Below, piece by piece: positions 1 through 5,657 of a stretch of DNA of 5,657 nt. A model generated the notes under the pieces. The model searched no databases. It worked only from the letters and a program-made list of their open reading frames with translations, and was not told the DNA's origin. Made by a program: the position numbers and the translations under genes. Origin of the DNA: Flavipsychrobacter stenotrophus (GTDB lineage Bacteria; Bacteroidota; Bacteroidia; Chitinophagales; Chitinophagaceae); the NCBI GenBank assembly GCA_947379685.1, contig CANCOG010000347.1:1-5657 (forward strand). The letters are read 5' to 3'. How positions within the stretch are numbered: position 1 is the stretch's first letter; the number at the start of each line of letters is the position of its first letter.

Positions 1-1
1 A

Positions 2-106
2 CTTGAAAAATGTGGGTTAAGGTTTGTTGAAAAATTTGAATTCCATTTATGGCAAGTACATTGCGATTGGCTGAAAATTACAAGGGATGATTGGGAAAAA
101 CTATAA
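2..106 (+). CDS. GNAT-family N-acetyltransferase, C-terminal fragment (5' end outside window)
   Basis: The frame is open from the left edge and ends at TAA 104-106, giving 34 residues. It begins LEKCGLRFVE, which resembles the segment near the C-terminus of RimJ/RimL-like GNAT acetyltransferases, where a helix and the motif 'vLeKlGF' precede the last beta strands. It ends with a W-x-x-I-T-R-x-x-W pattern (WLKITRDDW), also common at the end of that family. Such enzymes move an acetyl group from acetyl-CoA to an amine on a protein, antibiotic or small metabolite; the substrate cannot be judged from this piece. The acetyl-CoA-binding motif lies outside the window. The next gene starts 20 bases downstream on the same strand, so the two may share a transcript. 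The family call is by recognition of a short tail and is moderately secure. Confidence 0.6.
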   Translation, partial: LEKCGLRFVEKFEFHLWQVHCDWLKITRDDWEKL

Positions 107-126
107 CCTAATACCTCCGGATAAAT

Positions 127-1350
127 ATGACTAAGCACAATCGGAAAAGCATAGATCTTACCACCCGACTCCTGCGGCGCAAAGCTTACAATGGCCGTCT
201 AAATTTCAATTGGAGTTTTCGCCCATTTTTGTCAGGTAGCCCGTTGACTGTCTTGCTGTTCATTTTCGAAGGTTTTGTGTTCAACAGCACAAACTTAACA
301 GCCCAAAATATCGATAGCATCCGCTATGTTTTGGATAGCACTTACAAGCAATCGCCATTCTTCGGTAATATCCTCATCACGAAAAATGGAAAGACGCTTT
401 TAGAGCAAAGTTATGGCTACGCTGACGCGATCAACATGAAGCCACTGACCAATAAGAATTCTTTTCAGGTGGCGTCAATTTCAAAGCAATTTACCGCATA
501 CGGAATCATGATCTTGAAGCATCGGGGTTTGCTCGGATATGACAGCATGGTGTGTAAATATATTCACTCGTTCCCTTACAACAATATTACCATCAGGCAT
601 TTGCTGACACATACTTCAGGGCTGCCCAATTTCTGGGATAGCATACGGGCAAATCTGGATACGTCCCGATCAAACGGAAACCAGAATGTACTGACTTATC
701 TAAATCAACACAAGATGCCCTTGCAACAGGAACCAGGAACCAAGTTCCAATACGCTGATATTGGCTACGATTTTCTGGCCACCATTATTGAAAATGTGTC
801 CCATTCAACCTATCAGGAATTCATGTACAGGAATATTTTCAAACCATTAAAGATGCGTAATACCCAGGCCTGCATGGTTACCGATATCCGCAGAATCAAA
901 AACAAAGAACTCGCGGTTGGGCATACTTTTGAGAATGGGAAGTTCGAATACGCACACCTCCAACCAAAATATAGTTTCATTGCCTACCTCGGCGACTTTT
1001 ACGGCGATGGTTCGGTCATCACCACAGCCAGAGACCTCGCGATATGGGATAAGGCCCTTAATGAATGCAGACTCCTGCCCTGCGATGTTCAAAACCAGTC
1101 GGTAACCGAGGCAGTATTTAACGGGAAAGCAATTTACGCAAAAACCAACCCTGATATCAGTTATGGTTTCGGCTGGTTTATTAAAAGAACGCTTTCGGGC
1201 AAGTGGGTATACCATAGCGGTGGTCACCCCGGAAATAGCCATGTCATGTATCGGCTGCTGGAAAAGGATATCACCTTCATTTTCCTTTCTAATGCAGAAA
1301 CCAGCAATCTGCGGGGGCTACGAAACAGGATACTTGAAATGTTGAACTAA
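127..1350 (+). CDS. Secreted serine hydrolase, class C beta-lactamase / penicillin-binding-protein fold
   Basis: The product has 407 residues. A basic N-terminal stretch (1-37) is followed by a hydrophobic segment (about 38-51) and LTAQ at 57-60, so signal peptidase probably cuts before Gln60, leaving a 348-residue mature enzyme of normal family length. Visible motifs are S-x-x-K at 117-120 (SISK; Ser117 nucleophile, Lys120 base), LLTHTSGLP at 159-167, Y-A-D at 209-211 in the place of the usual Y-x-N, the GDGSVITTARDLAIWD block at 293-308, and HSGG at 363-366 in the place of KTG. This is the Pfam 'Beta-lactamase' family, whose members include esterases, D-amino-acid peptidases and beta-lactamases, so a resistance role should not be assumed. 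The ATG at 127 is the only ATG before the conserved domain. The n-region is unusually long, but the TTG alternatives at 229 and 244 would remove its positive charges. No Shine-Dalgarno sequence is obvious. The family is certain; the substrate is unknown. Confidence 0.9.
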   Translation: MTKHNRKSIDLTTRLLRRKAYNGRLNFNWSFRPFLSGSPLTVLLFIFEGFVFNSTNLTAQNIDSIRYVLDSTYKQSPFFGNILITKNGKTLLEQSYGYADAINMKPLTNKNSFQVASISKQFTAYGIMILKHRGLLGYDSMVCKYIHSFPYNNITIRHLLTHTSGLPNFWDSIRANLDTSRSNGNQNVLTYLNQHKMPLQQEPGTKFQYADIGYDFLATIIENVSHSTYQEFMYRNIFKPLKMRNTQACMVTDIRRIKNKELAVGHTFENGKFEYAHLQPKYSFIAYLGDFYGDGSVITTARDLAIWDKALNECRLLPCDVQNQSVTEAVFNGKAIYAKTNPDISYGFGWFIKRTLSGKWVYHSGGHPGNSHVMYRLLEKDITFIFLSNAETSNLRGLRNRILEMLN

Positions 1351-1370
1351 TACTCGTTAACATACGAGTA
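1351..1370 (+). terminator. Hairpin directly after the serine hydrolase stop
   Basis: TACTCGT (1351-1357) and ACGAGTA (1364-1370) form a perfect 7-bp stem with a 6-base loop, starting at the base after the stop codon. The sequence that follows is moderately T-rich (GTTATTTGTTTCC) but has no clean T run. It may be a weak intrinsic terminator or a 3'-end stabilising stem. Confidence 0.4.
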
Positions 1371-1453
1371 GTTGCTGTTATTTGTTTCCTTTGAAGGCAA
1401 TATTGGCAGAGCGCCAGCATGGATGTAAAAATTAAAATATCAATATGCAAAGG

Positions 1454-1476
1454 CCAGCAAGGCCACAAGTTGCTGG
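1454..1476. repeat. Inverted repeat upstream of the NHL-repeat gene
   Basis: CCAGCAA (1454-1460) and TTGCTGG (1470-1476) are perfect inverted copies with a 9-base spacer. The dyad lies 92 bases before the NHL gene start and about 100 bases after the serine hydrolase stop. No T run follows, so it does not look like a terminator. It could be an operator or a leader hairpin, or it could be chance. No convincing promoter was found around it. Confidence 0.35.
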
Positions 1477-1568
1477 TATTCAGAAATAAATTTCGCTAAA
1501 CCCAACCATTCCTGTTTTGTTGTGGTCTATTATATTGTTAATCATTCTAACAGCTTAAATACAGAAAT

Positions 1569-2915
1569 ATGAAAAAAATATCCTTTTTAATGTTAAGTAT
1601 TGCACTTTCGGGCTCTTTATCAGCCCAGACTATTAAAACCGTTGCCGGTGGTAACTATACTGCTGGCTATTCTGGCGATGGTGGCAGTGCAACAAGTGCT
1701 CATCTCTGTGGGCCGAGGAGGGCAGTAACTGATGCCGCAGGCAACATGTATATTGCCGACTTTTGTAACAATAGAATACGTAAAGTAACACCCGCTGGCA
1801 TCATTTCCACGGTTGCAGGTACCGGAGCCGCAGGGCGTACTGGCGACGGAGCTGCAGCAACAAGTGCAGCAGTGGGCAGCCCGCAGGGTTTAGCGGTTGA
1901 TGCATCAGGTAACATTTATATAGCCCAATATGATGGCTATGTGCGCAAAATTAATAGTGCAGGGATAATTTCAACTATTGGTGGAACGCTATCCAGCAGC
2001 GGTAGTTATGCAGATGGAGCTCCGGCGACCGATTCCTATTTTTCGGGAGCAGCGGATATCGCAGTAGATGCCGCAGGGGTCGTCTATGTAGTTTCACAGA
2101 GCGACCAGCGTGTTATTAAGATCACAACTTCGGGGCAAGCATATACTGTAGCCGGTAACAGGACCGCAGGTTATTCGGGCGATGGTGGCCAGGCGACAAA
2201 TGCCAAGCTTAATCAACCCGCTGGAATAGCGCTGGATAACAGCGGCAATCTATACATTGTAGAAGAGCAGGGTTGTGTGGTAAGAAAAGTAAATTCAGCT
2301 GGTATCATTTCTACAATTGCCGGAACAGGATCATATGGGTTTGCATCAGATGGCGTTGCTGCAACAATTTCCAAGCTATACTATCCTACCGGCGTTGCAG
2401 TTGATGCAACCGGAGCGGTTTATATTGCCAACACGCAGGATAACAAAATTGTCAAAATTGATCATGCAGGTATGATGCATTTTGTTGCCGGAATTGGCTC
2501 TTGCGGCTATACCGGTGATGGCGGCAATTCACTAATGGCGAGTGTGGAGAAACCACACGGTGTTAGTTTTGATATCCACGGCAATCTAATAATTGCAGCA
2601 TCGGCAAATCAATCTATCAGGGCAGTGAGTTATGTTTCATCTGCCGGCGTTGCACAACCAGCTGGTGAAAGGGTTACACCAACAATGGGTCCGAATCCCT
2701 TCAATAGTATGATTACAGTTTCCGGGGCTTCCAGAGGCGACAAACTTTCACTGTTTGACCTGTCTGGCAAAAAGGTATTTCAATCAGCAGAAGTAACAGA
2801 AGATAATGTTCAATCGTTTCGGGTAGACAACCAATTAATACCGGGAATTTATCTGGCATTGCTGACCGATAAGAATGGCACCAAAGTTCTTTCACAACAA
2901 GTTGCCAGGGAATAG
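1569..2915 (+). CDS. Secreted six-repeat NHL beta-propeller protein with T9SS C-terminal sorting domain
   Basis: The product has 448 residues. Residues 1-19 form a signal peptide (KK, hydrophobic core, LSAQ), probably cut before Gln20. Six repeats of 54-57 residues follow, at about 24-80, 81-135, 136-192, 193-248, 249-304 and 305-358. Each opens with T-[VI]-[AG]-G, usually has a G-x-x-x-DG turn, then a G-[IV]-A-[VL]-D-x-x-G-N-[IL]-Y-I-A core, and most end in [RK]-K-[IV]-x-x-AGIIS. This is the NHL pattern, and six copies fit one closed six-bladed propeller. Residues 374-448 are a type A T9SS sorting domain (PNPFN at 375-379, LSLFDLSGKKV, GIYLALLTD), so the protein should cross the outer membrane and be anchored at the surface or released. 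No catalytic motif is visible; NHL propellers usually bind proteins, glycans or other ligands, so a binding or structural role is inferred. The ATG at 1569 is chosen because the signal peptide starts there. Its partner or ligand is unknown. Confidence 0.88.
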   Translation: MKKISFLMLSIALSGSLSAQTIKTVAGGNYTAGYSGDGGSATSAHLCGPRRAVTDAAGNMYIADFCNNRIRKVTPAGIISTVAGTGAAGRTGDGAAATSAAVGSPQGLAVDASGNIYIAQYDGYVRKINSAGIISTIGGTLSSSGSYADGAPATDSYFSGAADIAVDAAGVVYVVSQSDQRVIKITTSGQAYTVAGNRTAGYSGDGGQATNAKLNQPAGIALDNSGNLYIVEEQGCVVRKVNSAGIISTIAGTGSYGFASDGVAATISKLYYPTGVAVDATGAVYIANTQDNKIVKIDHAGMMHFVAGIGSCGYTGDGGNSLMASVEKPHGVSFDIHGNLIIAASANQSIRAVSYVSSAGVAQPAGERVTPTMGPNPFNSMITVSGASRGDKLSLFDLSGKKVFQSAEVTEDNVQSFRVDNQLIPGIYLALLTDKNGTKVLSQQVARE

Positions 2916-3013
2916 GGTTCCACTTATAGCTCTTTTTAATGCCCAAACCTGATTTGTTACTTAACGAAATCAAACCTTGATCAATCAATAAAAAAACCTT
3001 CCTCCTCTCGATG

Positions 3014-3055
3014 AAATTACAAAGGCTTCGCGAAAATGCGAAGCCTTTGTAATTT
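3014..3055. terminator. Perfect 18-bp stem-loop, bidirectional terminator between convergent genes
   Basis: Bases 3014-3031 and 3038-3055 are exact reverse complements around the 6-base loop GAAAAT. The stem has a GC-rich top (GGCTTCGC) and an AAATT/AATTT base, so either strand reads A's, stem, T's. It begins 98 bases after the NHL stop (+) and lies 14 bases beyond the thioredoxin-fold gene stop (-), which suits it best as the terminator of the leftward operon while also stopping rightward transcription. Confidence 0.9.
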
Positions 3056-3069
3056 ATATGTTTGCTACC

Positions 3070-3681
3070 CTACTTCCTCAAATTTATCTGGCAACCAATC
3101 GATTTCGTTTCCTTAACGGTAACCGGTTTACCTGCCAGTAAGTCTTCTACTGCATCTGCTATATACTGGTGTTTTACTTTTGAAGGTTCTGCACCGTTAT
3201 CGTCAATTGCGCCATTGTATTTAACCACAAGCTGGTCATGCTCCTTCCATAGTACATAGGCATGTGGGGTCTTCTGTGCGCCAAAGTCCCGGGCAACAGT
3301 CTGCATATCATCCTGCAGGTAGGGAAAATTGAAATGCTCATTTTTTGCCTTCTCAACCATCAATGCATAGCTGTCTCCTTCATAAACAACAGTGTCTGTT
3401 GAGCTGATGGCAATGAGCGGCACGCCCTTGATTCTATATTTTTGGTTCAGCTCATTCAGCCTTGGGGGATAGAGTTTTGCAAAGGGGCAATGGTTGCAGG
3501 TAAAGACAACAATGAAGCCCTTGGCATTGGGGTAGTCCTTAAGCGATTTGAAGTTCCCGTCCACATTTTTCAATCTGAAATCATGGACAGACTTACTTAT
3601 TGTAGTAAACCCAGAAGATACAACCACCACTGCGCCAAAGATGACCATCGTAACTGCATGCAACAACAAAGACTTCTTCAT
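3070..3681 (-). CDS. Exported thioredoxin-fold (redoxin/AhpC-TSA-like) protein with CNHC site
   Basis: The product has 203 residues. The N-terminus (MKK, then a hydrophobic run to about 22) is a signal peptide or membrane anchor, which puts the domain in the periplasm. The fold follows the thioredoxin order: FIVVFTCNHCPFAK around 56-69 with the C-x-x-C pair Cys62/Cys65, the GVPLIAISS strand at 86-94, and T138-P139 as the cis-proline loop. A further cysteine, Cys197, sits in KSIGC near the C-terminus, as in relatives I recall ending in 'IGCsI'. The CNHCP site places it in the redoxin-like thioredoxin family rather than classical thioredoxin (CGPC). It is likely to do thiol-disulfide exchange or peroxide reduction; the partner is unknown. 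Its start is 11 bases after the multicopper oxidase stop on the same strand, so it is translated from the same transcript. The sequence AGGCGG lies almost against the ATG, too close for a normal ribosome site. Confidence 0.87.
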   Translation of the reverse strand: MKKSLLLHAVTMVIFGAVVVVSSGFTTISKSVHDFRLKNVDGNFKSLKDYPNAKGFIVVFTCNHCPFAKLYPPRLNELNQKYRIKGVPLIAISSTDTVVYEGDSYALMVEKAKNEHFNFPYLQDDMQTVARDFGAQKTPHAYVLWKEHDQLVVKYNGAIDDNGAEPSKVKHQYIADAVEDLLAGKPVTVKETKSIGCQINLRK

Positions 3682-3692
3682 ACCGCCTATTT

Positions 3693-5387
3693 TTATTCCT
3701 TAATGAATTGTTTGGTAACAGTGGTCTTGGTCTTTTCATCGGTCAGCTGCACGAAGTATACGCCAGGTGCATAATTGCTGATGTCGATACCGTTTTCCAG
3801 CTGTGGGCGCGGCAACATGATCATCGTACGGCCAACTGAATTGATGATGGTTACATAATACACCTTCATACCCGGATCGGTGAATGAAAAATTGATCCTT
3901 GATTTTGAAGGATTTGGGTAGATGCTGTAGTCGCCTGATGGCTTTTCAGTTTTGTCCACGGCGGTTTTGTCCACCACAATAAACTGCTGCATCATACCGC
4001 CATCTTCATGCGGCGCGAAATGGCAATGGTACATGAATGGGTGTATCTCATCGGCATAATCATCGAACTTAGCCACAAACGAAACGGTATCATTGATCTG
4101 CAAGTAGTAGGTGTCTTTCCATCCACTTTCATAGGCACCTACAGGGTGCGAACTGCGCGAAACGATTTTGAATTCCACATCGTGAATATGGAAGCTATGC
4201 CCGAACACATTGTTATTGATAACGGTCCATTTTTCAGTAGTGCCCAGGGCAACGGTTTTGTTCATGGTGTTGAAGTTAAAAAGCGCATGGTCGAACTGGA
4301 AGGGAGCACCGCCCGGGTTACCATCAGTTACTACCAGCGTACGGCTAACAGTTGCATCGGCGGCCGTCAAATAAGTATTATTAACCAATGTAGAAGGCAC
4401 CGAAGTAACTGCTCCGGATGTTGCAGCACCCACCACAATATGGAGCACATTGAAATTTCGGTTATTGAGCAAACTGCCAAAAATACCAGTGGTGCTCGGT
4501 TCGCCGCCACCGAAACCAAATTCCTGACCCGCATTGTAAGCCATCAGCTCTACACTGCTGCCCACAGCATCGCTGCCCAGGTCTACCAGTATCTCTGCAC
4601 GCTCGCCCACCAGCAGTTTTACTCTTGTTGCGGAAACCGGTGCGTTGAGTAAACCTCCGTCATTTCCAATAATATAAAAAGTACGGTTATCGCTGAAGCC
4701 CAGGTTGTAACCTCTTTCCATTTCTGCATTGAGTATTCTCAGGCGCACATATTGCTTTGGTAATGTCACCTGCGGATGCAGTGTGCCATTTACCATTCCT
4801 GTATCGCCATAGTGGCGGGTAGTAAATACGAATGCGTTAGATGCATCGAAGGTGCGGCTACTGAGTGCCAGCGGAATATCATCTACACCATAGGTGCGTG
4901 GCAGCGCCAGAGCAGCCTCTTCTGCATCACGTACAATAATAAAGCCGCCCATGCCCTTAGTCATTTGCTCTTCGCTCATGGTGTGCAGGTGCGGGTGATA
5001 CCAGAATGTTGCAGCCTGGTTTTTCACTATCCAGTAGGGCTGCCAAACAGTACCCGGAGGGATTATCTGGTGAGGTCCGCCATCCATTACAGCTGGCAGA
5101 TGCATACCATGCCAGTGTACCGTCGTGCTATCATTCAGGAAGCTGTGTATATTCATATGCACAGTATCTCCTTTTCTAAAGATCAGAGTTGGTCCCCAGA
5201 AATTACCATTTACTCCGGCAGTGATCGTTTGATTCCCCGGCAGGAACTGTTTAAATGTATCCCGAAGGCTGAGATTGAATGTAGTACCCGAAATAGTATC
5301 AGGGATAACCAATGCGTTGTATTGCCCGAATGACAAATGGACAGACAGCAACAAAACAACCAGAGTTGAGATTTTTCTTAAATGCAT
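3693..5387 (-). CDS. Secreted three-domain multicopper oxidase (laccase/CueO-like) with T9SS sorting domain
   Basis: The product has 564 residues. The signal peptide covers 1-21 (RK, hydrophobic core, SFGQ), with a likely cut before Gln22. Cupredoxin domains span roughly 40-155, 160-320 and 350-473. All four copper motifs are intact: HWHG (91-94), WYHPH (129-133), HSFHIH (397-402) and HCHFAPHEDGGM (454-465). By family rules the type 1 copper is bound by His397, Cys455 and His460 with Met465 axial, type 2 by His91 and His400, and type 3 by His93, His131, His133, His402, His454 and His456. Such enzymes oxidise phenols, bilirubin, Cu(I) or Mn(II) and reduce O2 to water. No Met-rich insert like that of CueO is seen, so copper detoxification is not specifically indicated. 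Residues 487-564 are a T9SS type A tail (YPNP at 490-493, GVYFVQLTD at 542-550), so the enzyme should act at the cell surface or outside. It heads an operon with the downstream thioredoxin-fold gene. Confidence 0.94.
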   Translation of the reverse strand: MHLRKISTLVVLLLSVHLSFGQYNALVIPDTISGTTFNLSLRDTFKQFLPGNQTITAGVNGNFWGPTLIFRKGDTVHMNIHSFLNDSTTVHWHGMHLPAVMDGGPHQIIPPGTVWQPYWIVKNQAATFWYHPHLHTMSEEQMTKGMGGFIIVRDAEEAALALPRTYGVDDIPLALSSRTFDASNAFVFTTRHYGDTGMVNGTLHPQVTLPKQYVRLRILNAEMERGYNLGFSDNRTFYIIGNDGGLLNAPVSATRVKLLVGERAEILVDLGSDAVGSSVELMAYNAGQEFGFGGGEPSTTGIFGSLLNNRNFNVLHIVVGAATSGAVTSVPSTLVNNTYLTAADATVSRTLVVTDGNPGGAPFQFDHALFNFNTMNKTVALGTTEKWTVINNNVFGHSFHIHDVEFKIVSRSSHPVGAYESGWKDTYYLQINDTVSFVAKFDDYADEIHPFMYHCHFAPHEDGGMMQQFIVVDKTAVDKTEKPSGDYSIYPNPSKSRINFSFTDPGMKVYYVTIINSVGRTMIMLPRPQLENGIDISNYAPGVYFVQLTDEKTKTTVTKQFIKE

Positions 5388-5420
5388 AATTCAAATTTTG
5401 AGCGCTAAAGTTTATTAGAC

Positions 5421-5450
5421 GAAAATTATTGCAAATTCCTTCGTTTGCAA
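5421..5450 (-). promoter_or_regulatory. Candidate Bacteroidota promoter of the oxidase operon
   Basis: Read on the minus strand, TTG (5450-5448) is followed after 19 bases by TAATTTTC (5428-5421). This fits the Bacteroidota/Flavobacterium pattern TTG-N17-23-TAnnTTTG with one mismatch in the last base. Transcription would begin near 5414, giving a leader of about 27 bases before the ATG at 5387. The position and spacing are good; activity is inferred. Confidence 0.6.
5429..5450. promoter_or_regulatory. Perfect dyad filling the promoter spacer, candidate operator
   Basis: TTGCAAA (5429-5435) and TTTGCAA (5444-5450) are perfect inverted copies with an 8-base centre. The 22-base dyad starts next to the -7 box and covers the -33 TTG, the classic place for a repressor or MerR-like activator to bind. 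No regulator gene is in the window, so the ligand is unknown. Confidence 0.45.
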
Positions 5451-5479
5451 GAAAAATGGAAAGGACTTTTGGCTTTTAC

Positions 5480-5580
5480 GCCTCAAATCTCCTCTGCGTA
5501 CTCTGCAAAACTCCAAAAGGCCATAACAATTCTCCGTGTGACTCCTGACCTTTCTCCCTGCTCCTCTGTGGTTAAGTTCT
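5480..5580. repeat. Degenerate CTCTGC / CTCCGTG short-repeat tract
   Basis: A run of related short words occurs: CTCTGC at 5492 and again at 5501, CTCC at 5511, CTCCGTG at 5532, CTCCTG at 5542, CTCCCTG at 5554 and CTCCTCTGTGG at 5561, several of them 9-12 bases apart. On the other strand they read as CAGAG/CACGGAG words. From memory, similar CACAGAG-type intergenic tracts occur in many environmental bacterial genomes; this is not verified here. No protein-coding signal is convincing across it. Confidence 0.4.
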
Positions 5581-5657
5581 TAATGTTGGCCCGATTTTAT
5601 TTCCTTAATCGGTTCATTGATATAATCTATGACCGTTGTATGAGTAATTAGCATTAA
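5580..5657 (-). CDS. Possible 3' end of an unrecognised leftward gene
   Basis: On the minus strand the frame is open from the right edge to TAA at 5582-5580, giving 25 residues ending in NEPIKEIKSGQH. The stretch is rich in Lys, Glu and Ile and reads like protein, but it is too short to assign to a family. It could equally be an open frame by chance. A short inverted repeat (CCGATT 5591-5596, AATCGG 5607-5612) lies inside it. Confidence 0.2.
   Translation of the reverse strand, partial: LMLITHTTVIDYINEPIKEIKSGQH

Noticed and set aside
847..1242. Minus strand open frame inside the serine hydrolase
   Set aside because: It is antisense to conserved hydrolase sequence, with no recognisable domain or start signals.
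1487..1537. Promoter-like boxes TAAATTTC (1487-1494) and TATATTGT (1531-1538) before the propeller gene
   Set aside because: No TTG lies 17-23 bases upstream of either box, so they do not fit the Bacteroidota promoter pattern well enough to call.
2951..2971. Imperfect hairpin (GATTTGTTA with TAACGAAATC) after the propeller stop
   Set aside because: It has one bulge, a 2-4 base loop and A-rich sequence after it; far weaker than the 18-bp stem at 3014-3055.
2713..2988. Minus strand open frame over the end of the propeller gene
   Set aside because: It overlaps the T9SS tail coding sequence in antisense and has no protein family features.
3442..3774. + strand open frame spanning the oxidase/thioredoxin-fold junction
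   Set aside because: It crosses two well-supported minus strand genes; chance opening.
4008..4652. Long + strand open frame (214 codons) inside the oxidase gene
   Set aside because: It is antisense to the copper-site and middle domains of a clear multicopper oxidase, and its translation shows no family motif or signal peptide.
4776..5333. Second + strand open frame (185 codons) opposite the oxidase N-terminal half
   Set aside because: It lies wholly antisense to conserved copper-binding sequence; its composition looks like a shadow frame.
5445..5651. + strand open frame of 68 codons at the right end
   Set aside because: It starts inside the candidate promoter dyad of the oxidase operon and runs through the repeat tract; the translation is low-information with no domain.

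Overview
The window looks like chromosomal DNA of a Bacteroidota species, probably near Chitinophagales; the order is inferred from style only. The supporting signs are two type IX secretion (T9SS) C-terminal sorting tails, signal peptides ending just before a Gln, AT-rich start regions without a clear Shine-Dalgarno sequence, and a promoter of the TTG-N19-TAnnTTT(G) type. No RNA gene, CRISPR array or insertion sequence is visible.

Layout, left to right. Positions 2-106 hold the last 34 codons of a GNAT-type acetyltransferase that begins outside the window. A secreted serine hydrolase of the class C beta-lactamase fold follows 20 bases later on the + strand (127-1350) and ends in a short hairpin. 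After a 218-base gap with a second dyad comes a + strand gene for a secreted protein with six NHL-like repeats, enough for a closed six-bladed beta-propeller, and a T9SS tail (1569-2915). A perfect 18-bp stem-loop (3014-3055) separates it from a convergent leftward pair. That pair is a secreted three-domain multicopper oxidase with all copper ligands and a T9SS tail (5387-3693), followed 11 bases later by a thioredoxin-fold protein with a CNHC site (3681-3070). The two are almost certainly co-transcribed.

Upstream of the oxidase is a good candidate promoter. A perfect 7+8+7 inverted repeat fills the space between its two boxes and covers the -33 TTG, which suggests a regulated operon. The last 200 bases contain degenerate CTCTGC/CTCCGTG-type repeats and possibly the 3' end of another leftward gene.

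Taken together, the window encodes mostly exported proteins. The strongest functional unit is the oxidase/thioredoxin-fold pair, plausibly concerned with extracellular copper or phenolic oxidation plus periplasmic thiol chemistry. The window does not show what the enzymes act on. I see no clearly new multi-gene system; the promoter dyad and the oxidase-redoxin pairing deserve the closest look.
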